Positions 27,295-36,531 of a stretch of 64,000 bases of DNA are shown here, one piece after another. The notes beneath the pieces are model-generated. The model was not told where the DNA came from and did no database searches. It was given only the letters and a program-made list of their open reading frames with translations. The translations under genes and the position numbers were made by a program. The stretch's first letter is position 1. Each line of letters begins with the position of its first letter. The DNA comes from Pseudoduganella namucuonensis. Its GTDB lineage: Bacteria; Pseudomonadota; Gammaproteobacteria; Burkholderiales; Burkholderiaceae_D. The stretch covers positions 124,001-188,000 of the forward strand of contig NZ_FPBO01000005.1 in assembly GCF_900116645.1 (NCBI RefSeq), in the 5' to 3' direction.

Positions 27295-28770
27295 ATGCAA
27301 TACGTGTCTACCCGCGCCGCAGCGCCGGCCGCTACTCAGTCTCCACAGCAGTTTTCCGACATTCTCCTGGGCGGCCTCGCGCCGGACGGCGGCCTGTATC
27401 TGCCGGCCGAGTACCCGCAAGTGACCGGCGCCGAGCTCGACGCCTGGCGCAAGCTGTCCTACGCCGAGCTGGCCTTCGAGATCCTGAAGAAATTCGCCAC
27501 CGACATCCCGGAAGCGGACCTGAAGGCGCTGACCGCCAAGACCTACACCGCCGATGTGTACAAGAACGCGCGCGAGGGCGAGGCCGCCGCCGACATCACG
27601 CCGCTGCGCGTGCTGGAGGAGTCCAAGGGCAAAAAGCTGGTGCTGCAGGCGCTGTCGAACGGCCCGACGCTGGCCTTCAAGGACATGGCCATGCAGTTGC
27701 TGGGCAACCTGTTCGAATACACGCTGGCCAAGCAGGACGCGCAGCTGAACATCTTCGGCGCCACCTCGGGCGACACCGGCAGCGCCGCCGAATACGCGAT
27801 GCGCGGCAAGAAGGGCATCCGCGTCTTCATGCTGTCGCCGCACAAGAAAATGAGCGCCTTCCAGACCGCGCAGATGTTCAGCCTGCAGGATCCGAACATC
27901 TTCAACATCGCCGTCGAGGGCGTGTTCGACGATTGCCAGGACATGGTCAAGGCCGTGTCCAACGACCTGCCGTTCAAGTCCAGGCAGAAGATCGGCACCG
28001 TCAACTCGATCAACTGGGCGCGCGTCGTGGCGCAGGTGGTGTACTACTTCCGCGGCTACCTGGCCGCCACCACCGGCAACGACCAGAAGGTGTCGTTCAC
28101 CGTCCCTTCCGGCAATTTCGGCAACATCTGCGCCGGCCACATCGCCCGCATGATGGGCCTGCCGATCGACAAGCTGGTGGCCGCCACCAACGAGAACGAT
28201 GTGCTGGACGAGTTCTTCCGCACCGGCGTGTACCGGGTGCGCAAGTCCGCCGAGACCTACCACACCAGCAGCCCGTCGATGGACATCTCCAAGGCCTCGA
28301 ACTTCGAGCGCTTCGTCTACGACCTGGTGGGCCGCGACGCCGAGCGCACCCGCGCGCTGTTCACCAAGGTTGAAACACATGGCGGCTTCGACCTGTCCGG
28401 CTATCCAGGCAGCGACGGCGACGAGTTCACCAAGGTGGCGCAGTACGGCTTCAAGTCCGGCAAGTCCACCCACCAGGACCGCCTGGACACCATCCGCGAC
28501 GTGGCCGACGACTACGGCATCGTGATCGACACCCACACCGCCGACGGCATCAAGGTGGCGCGCGAGCACATGGAGGCCGGCGTGACGATGATCGTGCTGG
28601 AGACCGCGCTGGCGGCCAAGTTCAACGAGACCATCCTCGACGCCCTGGGCCAGGACGCGGAGCGTCCGGCCGGCTTCGAGGACATCGAGTCGCTGCCGCA
28701 GCGTTTCGTCGTCATGGGCAACGACGTGGCGAAGATGAAGGAATACATCGCGGCGAACACGGGACTGTGA
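27295..28770 (+). CDS. thrC: Threonine synthase
   Basis: This 491-residue PLP enzyme converts O-phosphohomoserine to threonine. The N-terminus FSDILLGGLAPDGGLYLP, the PLP lysine K129 in PTLAFKDMAMQ, and FGATSGDTGSAAEYA mark the long, yeast-like class of threonine synthase. Its usual partner in this lineage, homoserine dehydrogenase, is not upstream; a racemase gene on the other strand is there instead. The moeA gene follows after 3 bases. Confidence 0.95.
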   Translation: MQYVSTRAAAPAATQSPQQFSDILLGGLAPDGGLYLPAEYPQVTGAELDAWRKLSYAELAFEILKKFATDIPEADLKALTAKTYTADVYKNAREGEAAADITPLRVLEESKGKKLVLQALSNGPTLAFKDMAMQLLGNLFEYTLAKQDAQLNIFGATSGDTGSAAEYAMRGKKGIRVFMLSPHKKMSAFQTAQMFSLQDPNIFNIAVEGVFDDCQDMVKAVSNDLPFKSRQKIGTVNSINWARVVAQVVYYFRGYLAATTGNDQKVSFTVPSGNFGNICAGHIARMMGLPIDKLVAATNENDVLDEFFRTGVYRVRKSAETYHTSSPSMDISKASNFERFVYDLVGRDAERTRALFTKVETHGGFDLSGYPGSDGDEFTKVAQYGFKSGKSTHQDRLDTIRDVADDYGIVIDTHTADGIKVAREHMEAGVTMIVLETALAAKFNETILDALGQDAERPAGFEDIESLPQRFVVMGNDVAKMKEYIAANTGL

Positions 28771-28773
28771 TCC

Positions 28774-30018
28774 ATGTCTGACGCAGCGAAACAGCAGCCC
28801 AAACCCATGCTGACCGTGCGGCAGGCGCTGGACTTCCTGCTGTCCGCCACGCGTCCCGTGGCGGACACCGAGACCCTGCCGACACTGGAGGCCAATGGCC
28901 GCATCCTGGCGCGCGCGCAGGTGTCCGGCATGAACGTGCCGGCGCAGGACAACACGCAGATGGACGGCTACGCCGTGCGCGCGGCCGATTGCGCCAGCGG
29001 CGCGGCCACGCTGACGGTGTCGCAGCGGATTCCGGCCGGCCAGGTCGGCCAGCCCCTGCTGCCCGGCACCGCGGCGCGCATCTTCACCGGCGCGCTGATT
29101 CCCGAGGGCGCGGACGCGGTCGTGATGCAGGAGCAGTGCGAGCTGACCGATGCCCTGGCCAACGCCCTGGTGACGATCAGGCACGCGCCCAAGCCCGGCG
29201 AATGGATACGCCGCGCCGGCGAGGACATCAGCACCGGCGCCATCATCCTGGGCGAGGGCACGCGCCTGCGCAGCCAGGAACTGGGGCTGGCCGCGTCGGT
29301 CGGCCTGGCGGAACTTCCGGTGCGGCGCAAGCTGCGCGTTGCCGTGTTCTTCACCGGCGACGAGCTGGCCATGCCGGGCGAGCCGCTGGCGCCGGGGGCC
29401 ATCTACAATTCCAACCGCTACACGCTGCGCGCGCTGCTGGAGAACCTGGGCTGCGAAATCAGCGATTTCGGCATCGTGCCGGATTCGCTGGACGCCACCC
29501 GTTCCGTGCTGCGCCAGGCCGCCCAGGGCAATGACCTGATCATCACCTCCGGCGGCGTGTCCGTCGGCGAGGAGGATCACGTCAAGCCGGCGGTGGAGGC
29601 GGAGGGAAAACTGAACATGTGGCAGATCGCCATGAAGCCGGGCAAGCCGCTGGCTTTCGGCGAGGTGCGGGACGCCTTCTTCGTGGGGCTGCCGGGCAAT
29701 CCGGTGTCCAGCTTCGTCACCTTCCTGATGCTGGTGCGGCCGTTCATCCTGCGCCTGCAGGGCGTGTCGGACCCGGCGGCGCTGGAACCCAGGTCCTACC
29801 AGCTGCGCGCCGACTTCAACTGGCTCAAGGCGGACCGCCGCAACGAGTTCCTGCGCGTAAAACTGAACCCGCGGGGCGGCTTGGACCTGTTCCCCAACCA
29901 GGGCTCCGGCGTGCTCACCTCCACCGTGTGGGGCGATGGCCTGGTGGACAATCCCGCCGGCCAGGCGATACGGGCGGGCGACACGGTCCGTTTCATTCCA
30001 TTCAGCGAGTTGATATGA
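28774..30018 (+). CDS. moeA: Molybdopterin molybdotransferase
   Basis: This 414-residue cytoplasmic enzyme inserts molybdate into adenylated molybdopterin. Family marks are NTQMDGYAVR (substrate loop), ARIFTGALIPEGADAVVMQE, FFTGDEL, IYNSNRYTL, TSGGVSVGEEDH and GLPGNPVSS. It matches E. coli MoeA in length (411). It lies 3 bases after thrC and overlaps moaD by 4 bases, so the three are translated from one transcript. Confidence 0.95.
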   Translation: MSDAAKQQPKPMLTVRQALDFLLSATRPVADTETLPTLEANGRILARAQVSGMNVPAQDNTQMDGYAVRAADCASGAATLTVSQRIPAGQVGQPLLPGTAARIFTGALIPEGADAVVMQEQCELTDALANALVTIRHAPKPGEWIRRAGEDISTGAIILGEGTRLRSQELGLAASVGLAELPVRRKLRVAVFFTGDELAMPGEPLAPGAIYNSNRYTLRALLENLGCEISDFGIVPDSLDATRSVLRQAAQGNDLIITSGGVSVGEEDHVKPAVEAEGKLNMWQIAMKPGKPLAFGEVRDAFFVGLPGNPVSSFVTFLMLVRPFILRLQGVSDPAALEPRSYQLRADFNWLKADRRNEFLRVKLNPRGGLDLFPNQGSGVLTSTVWGDGLVDNPAGQAIRAGDTVRFIPFSELI

Positions 30019-30272
30019 ATATAACGCTGCGATTCTTTGCCAGCGTGCGCGAGGCGCTGGGGACGTCGACGGAAACCGTCGCGCTGCCCGAGGGCGTGTC
30101 CACGGTGGCCGCGGTGCGCGCCTTGCTGGTGGCTCGCGGCGGCGCCTGGGCGCAGGCGCTGGGCGAGGGCCGCGCCTTGCGCATGGCCTGCAACCAGGTG
30201 ATGTGCCAGCCCGAAACCGCCGTCACCGACGGCTGCGAAGTGGCGTTCTTCCCGCCCGTGACGGGCGGGTAG
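30015..30272 (+). CDS. moaD: Molybdopterin synthase sulfur-carrier subunit
   Basis: This 85-residue ubiquitin-fold protein ends in the required Gly-Gly (FFPPVTGG), which is adenylated and thiocarboxylated. It begins MNITLRFFASVREALG and contains NQVMCQPETAVTDGCEVAF. It gives sulfur to precursor Z with MoaE. Its ATG overlaps the moeA stop (ATGA). The moaE gene that normally follows is missing; a small membrane protein gene on the other strand comes next. Confidence 0.93.
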   Translation: MNITLRFFASVREALGTSTETVALPEGVSTVAAVRALLVARGGAWAQALGEGRALRMACNQVMCQPETAVTDGCEVAFFPPVTGG

Positions 30273-30276
30273 GGCG

Positions 30277-30540
30277 CTAAGGCTTCTTGCCGCCCTTGGA
30301 CGGCTTGCCGGTTTTGGCGGGGACCGCGAGGGCCGCGTCGCACGCGGCGCATTCCTGCCCCTTGCGGTGGCGCCGGTACGCCGCGCCGATGAAAATGCCC
30401 GCCGCGACCGCCGCCCATAGCGCCGCGCTGAGGATGTTGGCCCGCGTGGTGGTGCCTTTCACGTACTCGGCCACCACCAATATCGCGAACAGCGGCACCG
30501 CCGCCAAAAGATAGCGTTTGATCCAGAATGCCGCACCCAT
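30277..30540 (-). CDS. Small two-helix membrane protein with CxxC, unknown function
   Basis: This 87-residue protein has two hydrophobic segments (about 10-26 and 38-57), a basic stretch (YRRHRKG), then CAAC (residues about 65-68) and a Lys/Gly-rich tail. The ATG at 30540 has a strong GGGAGG upstream, which favours it over the longer frame. The CxxC on the tail may bind metal or be redox-active; this is a guess. It is convergent with moaD, 4 bases apart. No family is recognised. Confidence 0.6.
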   Translation of the reverse strand: MGAAFWIKRYLLAAVPLFAILVVAEYVKGTTTRANILSAALWAAVAAGIFIGAAYRRHRKGQECAACDAALAVPAKTGKPSKGGKKP

Positions 30541-30633
30541 CTTGCCTCCCGCATAAATAGAACCCCCAGTATGCCCCAGCCCCCGCGCCAGGTCCACCAC
30601 GCCGCGGGTTCGATTATTCAATGGAAAGTATTA

Positions 30634-30660
30634 TTGCATTTCGGGAATATGGTCTATACT
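30634..30660 (+). promoter_or_regulatory. Weak sigma-70-like promoter upstream of the GAF-GGDEF-EAL gene
   Basis: TTGCAT (30634-30639) and TATACT (30655-30660) resemble -35 and -10 boxes with a short 15-base spacer. The start codon lies 122 bases downstream. I see no other clear signal in this 242-base gap. Confidence 0.3.
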
Positions 30661-30782
30661 GATACCTAGCCGGCCCGCCTGTTCCGCCGCGCCTTCCCCA
30701 CGTCAGGGCCCCACCCTCGCCGCTGACGCCAGCTTTTCATTCGTCGCCTACTCCCAGCGGCCAGCATGTCCTGGAGTAAACG

Positions 30783-33485
30783 ATGCGTATTCATTTCGAC
30801 CGCCTCAGCCTGCGCGCCAAGTTAGCCTTGGGTTTCGGCGCCATCACCTGCCTCATTTGCCTTGGCAGCATCGCCGTGACCGGCGGCGGCGGCCAGGGCG
30901 CGTCGGCCGTGGAACGCTATTTCGAGTCCGACGCCCGCGTCGCCGACCTCGGCGCCGACAGCGTGGCGGCGATGGAGCGCGCGCGCCGCTACGAGAAGGA
31001 GTTCCTGCTGCATGCCCGCGCCGCCGGCCGCGAGGAGACCGCGGCGGCCGCCGCCGCTCAGGTCGCGGCCCAGCTGGAAACCGTGCGCAGGCATATGGCG
31101 TCCATACGCCAGCTGGGCGGCGACCCGCGCAACGCCGAGACGGCGCGGGCGATCGAAACCTCCACCAGGCTGTTTGAACACAGCTTCATGCGCGTGGCGC
31201 ACCTGCACCGGCGCCTGGCGTCGCTGTCCGCGGGCTCGCCGGAACGCCGCAAGGCGCTGGCGGAGATGCAGGGCTCCTCCAACGATTACCAGACGGCGGC
31301 CGACGATATCGACGCCGGGCTGCAGCAAATGCGGGCGCACTCCGGCCAGGCGCTGGAACACGCGCGCACCGCGGCGCGCGGCGCGGGGGCTTGGCCCGTG
31401 TGGGCGTTGGCGGCGGCATGGGGGCTGAGTATGCTGCTGGCGCTGTTTCTCGCGCGCCTGGTCATGCGGGGCGTGAAGGGTGTGGTGGACGAGGGCGTGC
31501 GCTTCGCCGGCAGGCTGGCCGCGCGCGACTGGTCGGCGCGGGTGAGCGTGCCGCGGGGCCGCGACGAGTTCGCGGCGCTGGCCACCGCGCTGAACGACAT
31601 GGCCGGCGAGATGCAGGGCGCACACGAACGGGAACTGAAGCGTACCGCCGAACTGGAACGGGCCAACCGCGGCTTGCGCGTGCTGTTCCGCTGCAACGAG
31701 GCGCTGGTGCGGGCGTCCAGCGAACCGCAATTATTGGACGCCATCTGCCGCCACCTGGTGGAGGAGGGCGGCTATTCCTTCGCCTGGGTGGGGCTGCCGT
31801 GCCAGGACGAACTGGGCACGATACGGCCCGCCGCGACAGCCGGCGACGCGGCGCTGCGCGGCAAGCTGCGTTTCCACTGCGGCAGCGACACCGGGCAGCG
31901 CGGCCTGGCCGGCAACGCCATCGTGCGCGAACAGCAGGTTCTGGCGCGCGCGCAATACGGCATGCCGGCGGAATTGGGCTACACCTGCGGGCTGGCGCTG
32001 CCGCTGCTGCACCGGGGCGAGGCGCTGGGCGCGCTCACCCTGTACTCGAACGACGCCGCCGCCTTCGACGGCGCGGACATCAAGCTGCTGCGCGACCTGG
32101 CCGACGACCTGGCCCATGGCGTGGCGGCCATGCGCGACACCGTGCGCCGCCGGCTGGCCGAACAGGCGCAGGACCACCAGTCGCGCCACGACGCCGTGAC
32201 CTGCCTGCCGAACCGCGCCCTGTTCAATGAACGCCTGCAGCAGGCCACCGTCCACGCCGCGCGCGCGGGGCGCCGGGTCGCGGTGCTGGTGCTGGGGCTG
32301 GACCGCTACCGCGAGGTGAGGAACCGGCTGGGGCAGGAGGCAGGCAACGCGCTGCTGAAACACGTGGCCGGCGCCATGCAATCGACCCTGCGCGGCTGCG
32401 ACACCGTGGCGCGGCTGCAGGGCGACGAATTCGCCGTGGTGGTGAGCGGCCTGGCGGCGACCGAGGACGCCATGGTGGTGGCGGCCAAGCTGCTGGCGGC
32501 GGCGCAAAAGCCGCTGGTGGTGGCCGAAGGGGTGGTGTCCACCACGGCCAGCGTCGGCATCAGCGTGCACATGTGCGACGGCGCGGACCCCGCCAGCCTG
32601 CTGTGCTGCGCCAACGCCGCCATGGTGAGCGCGCAGGCGATGGGCGGCAACCGCATGCGCTACTACGCGCCGGAAATGAACGAGCGGGCCTCGCAACTGC
32701 TCGCGCTGGAGGCCGACCTGAGGCGCGGCATCGAGAACCGGGAAATGTGCGTCTATTACCAGCCGCGCGCGGTGCTGGCGACAGGGGAGATCGCGTCGGC
32801 CGAGGCGCTGCTGCGCTGGCGGCATCCGGTGCGCGGCATGATGGCGCCGGCGGAGTTCCTTCCACTGGCGGAAAGCTCCGGCCTGATCGTGCCGCTGGGC
32901 GTGTGGGTGCTGCGCGAGGTGTGCCGCCAGCAGCGCGCCTGGATCGACGCCGGGCGCGCGCCGGCGGTGGTGGCCGTCAAGCTGTCGCCGCGGCAGTTCC
33001 GTGAAGAGGGGCTGGCGACGGAGATCCGCCAGGCGCTCAGCGACTACCGCCTCGAGCCGGGCCGCATCGAGCTTGAAATCACGGAGGCCACCGTAATGGA
33101 CAAGCTGGACGACGCGATCGCCAGGCTGCGCGCGCTGCAGGACATCGGCGTCAGGCTGTCGCTGGACGACTTCGGCGTCGGCCATTCCTCGCTCAGCCGC
33201 CTGCGCGACCTGCCGGTGGACAGCCTGAAGCTAGACCAGTCCTTCGTGCGCAACCTGACCACCGACCCGGCCGACGCGGCGATCTGCCAGTCCATCATCG
33301 ACATGGCGCACCATCTGCACTTGACCGTGATCGCCGAGGGCGTGGAAACGCAGGCGGACGCCGAGCACCTGCGCCGCGCCGGGTGCGACGAGATGCAGGG
33401 CCATTACCTGGCCCATCCGCAGCCGGCCAAGGAGTTCGCGCGCATGCTGGACCGGAGGGGGGCGCCGGCCGTCCTGTGTTCCTAG
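30783..33485 (+). CDS. Membrane HAMP-GAF-GGDEF-EAL protein with degenerate active sites
   Basis: This 900-residue protein has a membrane helix (about 13-35), a helical periplasmic sensor to about 200, a second helix (about 204-226), HAMP, GAF (about 300-450), GGDEF (about 470-625) and EAL (about 645-890). The GGDEF motif reads QGDEF from Q546, and the metal/substrate strand reads LGLDRYREVRNRLGQEAGN rather than the usual DLDxFKxxND..GHxxGD. In the EAL domain, EAL, EITE, LDDFG, KLD, AEGVE and the QGH glutamine are kept, but the metal-binding Asn of xVNLSP is Lys733 (AVKLSP). It is therefore probably not a cyclase and may have weak or no phosphodiesterase activity. Confidence 0.88.
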   Translation: MRIHFDRLSLRAKLALGFGAITCLICLGSIAVTGGGGQGASAVERYFESDARVADLGADSVAAMERARRYEKEFLLHARAAGREETAAAAAAQVAAQLETVRRHMASIRQLGGDPRNAETARAIETSTRLFEHSFMRVAHLHRRLASLSAGSPERRKALAEMQGSSNDYQTAADDIDAGLQQMRAHSGQALEHARTAARGAGAWPVWALAAAWGLSMLLALFLARLVMRGVKGVVDEGVRFAGRLAARDWSARVSVPRGRDEFAALATALNDMAGEMQGAHERELKRTAELERANRGLRVLFRCNEALVRASSEPQLLDAICRHLVEEGGYSFAWVGLPCQDELGTIRPAATAGDAALRGKLRFHCGSDTGQRGLAGNAIVREQQVLARAQYGMPAELGYTCGLALPLLHRGEALGALTLYSNDAAAFDGADIKLLRDLADDLAHGVAAMRDTVRRRLAEQAQDHQSRHDAVTCLPNRALFNERLQQATVHAARAGRRVAVLVLGLDRYREVRNRLGQEAGNALLKHVAGAMQSTLRGCDTVARLQGDEFAVVVSGLAATEDAMVVAAKLLAAAQKPLVVAEGVVSTTASVGISVHMCDGADPASLLCCANAAMVSAQAMGGNRMRYYAPEMNERASQLLALEADLRRGIENREMCVYYQPRAVLATGEIASAEALLRWRHPVRGMMAPAEFLPLAESSGLIVPLGVWVLREVCRQQRAWIDAGRAPAVVAVKLSPRQFREEGLATEIRQALSDYRLEPGRIELEITEATVMDKLDDAIARLRALQDIGVRLSLDDFGVGHSSLSRLRDLPVDSLKLDQSFVRNLTTDPADAAICQSIIDMAHHLHLTVIAEGVETQADAEHLRRAGCDEMQGHYLAHPQPAKEFARMLDRRGAPAVLCS

Positions 33486-33516
33486 GCGGAGTTTTGCACT
33501 ACAATGCTGCTCCTCT

Positions 33517-34752
33517 ATGAACAGCACCCCACCACCACGCGTCGCCGTCATCGGCGGCGGCCCGGCCGGGCTGATGGCCGCGCAGACGCTGGCCACGGCC
33601 GGCCTGGGCGTCGACGTCTATGACGCCATGCCCTCGGTCGGCCGCAAGTTCCTGCTGGCCGGACGGGGCGGCATGAACATCACCCACGCCGAAGCCTACG
33701 ATATTTTCGTGACGCGTTACGGAAAAAGAGCCGCCGAGCTGCGGCCGATGCTGGACGCCTTCGGCCCGGGGCAGGTGCGCGACTGGGTGCATGGCCTGGG
33801 CATCGCCACCTTCGTCGGCACCTCCGGCCGCGTGTTCCCGACCGAGATGAAGGCCGCCCCGCTGTTGCGGGCCTGGCTGCACGGGCTGCGCGAGCGCGGC
33901 GTGCATTTCCACCAGCGCCACCGCTGGCTGGGCTGGCGCGAGGACGGCGCGCTGCTGCTGGACACGCCGGACGGCGCGCGCGCCGTGGCGGCCGACGCCA
34001 CCGTGCTGGCCCTGGGCGGCGCGAGTTGGGCGCGGCTGGGGTCGGACGGCGCCTGGGCGCCCCTGCTGGGCGGCCTGGGTGTCGATGTGGCGCCGCTGGT
34101 GCCCGCCAATTGCGGCTTCGACGTCGACTGGAGCGCGCATTTCAGCGGCCGGCACGCGGGCGAGCCCCTGACCACGGTCGCCGTCATCGCCACCGGCGCG
34201 GACGGGCTGCCGCTGCGCAAGCAGGGCCAGTTCGTGGTGACCGCGACCGGCGTCGAGGGCAGCTTGATCTACGCGCTGTCCGCCGCGCTGCGCGACCAGA
34301 TCGCGCAGCGCGGCGATACGCTGATTCATCTGGATCTGCTGCCGGACCTGAGTGCCGAACGCGTGGAGGGCGAGGTGGCCAAGCCGCGCGGCTCGCGCTC
34401 CATGTCCAGCCACTTGCAAAGCCGGCTGGGGATCAAGGGGGTGAAGGCGGGGCTGCTGCGCGAATGCGCCAGCGCCGAGGAATTCGCCGATCCGGCGCGG
34501 CTGGCGCGGTTGCTGAAGGCCTTGCCGGTGCGCCTGCGCGCGCCGCGCCCCATCGATGAAGCCATCAGCAGCGGCGGCGGGGTGCGCTTCGAGGCGCTGG
34601 AGGGCACGATGCTGAGGGCGAAGCCGGGCGTGTTCGTGGCCGGCGAGATGCTGGATTGGGAAGCGCCGACCGGCGGCTACCTGCTCACCGCCTGCCTGGC
34701 CAGCGGCGTCGCCGCCGGGCGGGACGCGCTGCGCTGGCTGCGGGGGACGTAG
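33517..34752 (+). CDS. NAD(P)/FAD-dependent flavoprotein, HI0933/BaiN-like
   Basis: This 411-residue protein has an N-terminal FAD-binding dinucleotide motif (VIGGGPAGLMAAQTLA, about 11-26), then VGRKFLLAGRGGMNITH, typical of the HI0933/YhiN/BaiN group and its TIGR03862 branch. The C-terminus carries the second FAD contact (GVFVAGEMLDWEAPTGGYLLTACLASG). The physiological reaction is unknown; BaiN reduces bile acids in gut clostridia, which is unlikely here. The TAG stop lies within an interspersed repeat. Confidence 0.88.
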   Translation: MNSTPPPRVAVIGGGPAGLMAAQTLATAGLGVDVYDAMPSVGRKFLLAGRGGMNITHAEAYDIFVTRYGKRAAELRPMLDAFGPGQVRDWVHGLGIATFVGTSGRVFPTEMKAAPLLRAWLHGLRERGVHFHQRHRWLGWREDGALLLDTPDGARAVAADATVLALGGASWARLGSDGAWAPLLGGLGVDVAPLVPANCGFDVDWSAHFSGRHAGEPLTTVAVIATGADGLPLRKQGQFVVTATGVEGSLIYALSAALRDQIAQRGDTLIHLDLLPDLSAERVEGEVAKPRGSRSMSSHLQSRLGIKGVKAGLLRECASAEEFADPARLARLLKALPVRLRAPRPIDEAISSGGGVRFEALEGTMLRAKPGVFVAGEMLDWEAPTGGYLLTACLASGVAAGRDALRWLRGT

Positions 34753-34788
34753 GGCGGAGCGGCTCGAAGAGCTATTCCGCCGGATGCG
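34749..34788. repeat. Second GTAGGGCGG-type repeat overlapping a stop codon
   Basis: GTAGGGCGGA, then the dyad GCGGCTC gaa GAGCTAT, then TTCCGCC forms a hairpin of the same type as at 14744. Its TAG is the stop codon of the flavoprotein gene. After it comes GGATGCGTGCC, comparable to ATGCGCCG in the first copy. Confidence 0.6.
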
Positions 34789-34821
34789 TGCCGGCCCGCG
34801 CGCGTTACGGACGCCGCGGAG

Positions 34822-36411
34822 TCAATTCGGCGGCGGCGCCGGCCGCGTGTCGCCCGCGTCGGGCGGACGGCGGTTGTCTTCCGGCAGGGCGGCTTCCGCC
34901 AGCGGCAAGGCGGCCGGGCCGTGCAGCACGGTGCCGTCCGTGGCGAAGCGCGAGGCGTGGCAGGGGCAATCCCACGAGCACTCGGCCGAATTCCAGTGCA
35001 CCACGCAGCCCAGGTGCGTGCACTTCGCCGACACCGCGTGCAAGCCGCCCTGTTCATCGCGATACACCGCCAGCTTGTGGAGGCCGTCGCGCACGATGGC
35101 GCCCTGGCCGGCCGGGATCTCGCGCACCGAATCGAGTTCGCCGGCGGTCATCCATTCGCCGTACTGCGCGATCGTGTTGGCCTGCTCCATGACGAAGTCC
35201 GAAATGCCGTGTTTCACCTTGCGCGCCGGGTCGTAGATGGCCTGCCACGGGTTGGCGCGCCCCATGATGAGGTCGGTGACCAGCATGGCGCCTATCGTGC
35301 AGTGCGTCATGCCATTGCCCGAATCGCCGGTGATGATGTAGACGTTGCTGGCGTCCATGGGATTGCGCCCCAGGTAGGCCGGCCCGTCGGCCGGCTCCAT
35401 CACCTCGCCGGACCAGCGGTACTCCACCGCCTGCGCCATGGGGAAGCGTTCCCGCGCCCACCGTTCGATCCGCTCGTAGCGGTGTTCCGGATGCTTGTCC
35501 TGGCCGACCTTGTGGTCGGCGCCGCCCACCACCAGGATTTCATGGTCGGCCGCCGCGCCGGCGGAGGCCAGGCGCACATAGTAATAGGGATCGCCCGTGT
35601 CCCACAGCAGCATGCGCGGCACGCTGCCCTTGGGAACGCGCAGGCCGATCGCATAGCTGCGGTAGCCGCTCTGCTTGGTGTGCATGACCACGCGGTCGTT
35701 GAACGGCGTGTTGGTGGCCACCACCACGGCCTGGGCGCGGATGTGGCCGCCCTCGGTGGTGACGACCTGCTCGTCCTCGTTGCCCTCGATGCCGACCGCG
35801 CGCGTGCCGCCATGGATCTCGCCGCCGTTGCGGACGAAGGCGTGCGCCAGCCCGGTCAGGTATTTGAGTGGATGGAACTGGGCCTGCCCCCCGTAGCGCA
35901 CGCACGGGCCGGTGTCGAAGCTCAGTCCCGGCACCCGCTGCAAGCGTTCGGCGTCGACGCCGGCGCGGCGCGCGGCCTCGTATTCCCGGTCCACGTGCTG
36001 GGGCGCCGCGCCGGGCAGGGTGCACAGATAGCCGTCCAGCCGCTGGAATTCGCAGTCGATCTGCTCGTGCCGGATGATGGTCTCGACCATGTCGATGGCG
36101 CGGGCGAAGCTGTCGGCGATCAGCCTGGCGCCGTCGGCGCCGAAGGATTTCTCGGTCCCGGCATACCATTCGTCGGGAGGGAACAGGTGCGCGGTGGTGC
36201 GGCCCGTTTCGCCGGCGCCGACGCCGAGCGCGTCGATCAGCACGACCTTGCGGCCTTCCCGCGATAAGAGATAGGCGGTGGTCAGGCCGGCGATGCCGGC
36301 GCCGATCACGCACACGCCGGTTTCCACGCCGCCCGCCAGCGGGGCGTAGCTGGGAACGGTACTGGTGGCCATCCAGATCGATGTGGAGGCGCCATTGCTT
36401 GCATTGGACAT
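34822..36411 (-). CDS. FAD-dependent oxidoreductase fused to a Rieske [2Fe-2S] domain
   Basis: This 529-residue protein joins a DAO-type FAD domain (CVIGAGIAGLTTAYLLSREG, about 33-52) to a C-terminal Rieske domain. The Rieske ligands are complete: CTHLGC and CPCH. A Pro-rich tail follows. Proteins of this layout are soluble oxidoreductases of unknown substrate; electrons could pass from the flavin to the cluster. ATG 36411 is chosen because AAGGAAAA lies upstream and the longer frame has no such signal. No partner gene is adjacent on its strand. Confidence 0.88.
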   Translation of the reverse strand: MSNASNGASTSIWMATSTVPSYAPLAGGVETGVCVIGAGIAGLTTAYLLSREGRKVVLIDALGVGAGETGRTTAHLFPPDEWYAGTEKSFGADGARLIADSFARAIDMVETIIRHEQIDCEFQRLDGYLCTLPGAAPQHVDREYEAARRAGVDAERLQRVPGLSFDTGPCVRYGGQAQFHPLKYLTGLAHAFVRNGGEIHGGTRAVGIEGNEDEQVVTTEGGHIRAQAVVVATNTPFNDRVVMHTKQSGYRSYAIGLRVPKGSVPRMLLWDTGDPYYYVRLASAGAAADHEILVVGGADHKVGQDKHPEHRYERIERWARERFPMAQAVEYRWSGEVMEPADGPAYLGRNPMDASNVYIITGDSGNGMTHCTIGAMLVTDLIMGRANPWQAIYDPARKVKHGISDFVMEQANTIAQYGEWMTAGELDSVREIPAGQGAIVRDGLHKLAVYRDEQGGLHAVSAKCTHLGCVVHWNSAECSWDCPCHASRFATDGTVLHGPAALPLAEAALPEDNRRPPDAGDTRPAPPPN

Positions 36412-36531
36412 GATTTTTCCTTTCCACGACGAGTGTCGAAGGGGGGAAACCAGTCTAGTACAGACCCCCGAAAAGATAAAATCCGTGCCGGGCGGCAAAG
36501 CGCGCCGCCACCGAACATGGTCCCGGCTCGC

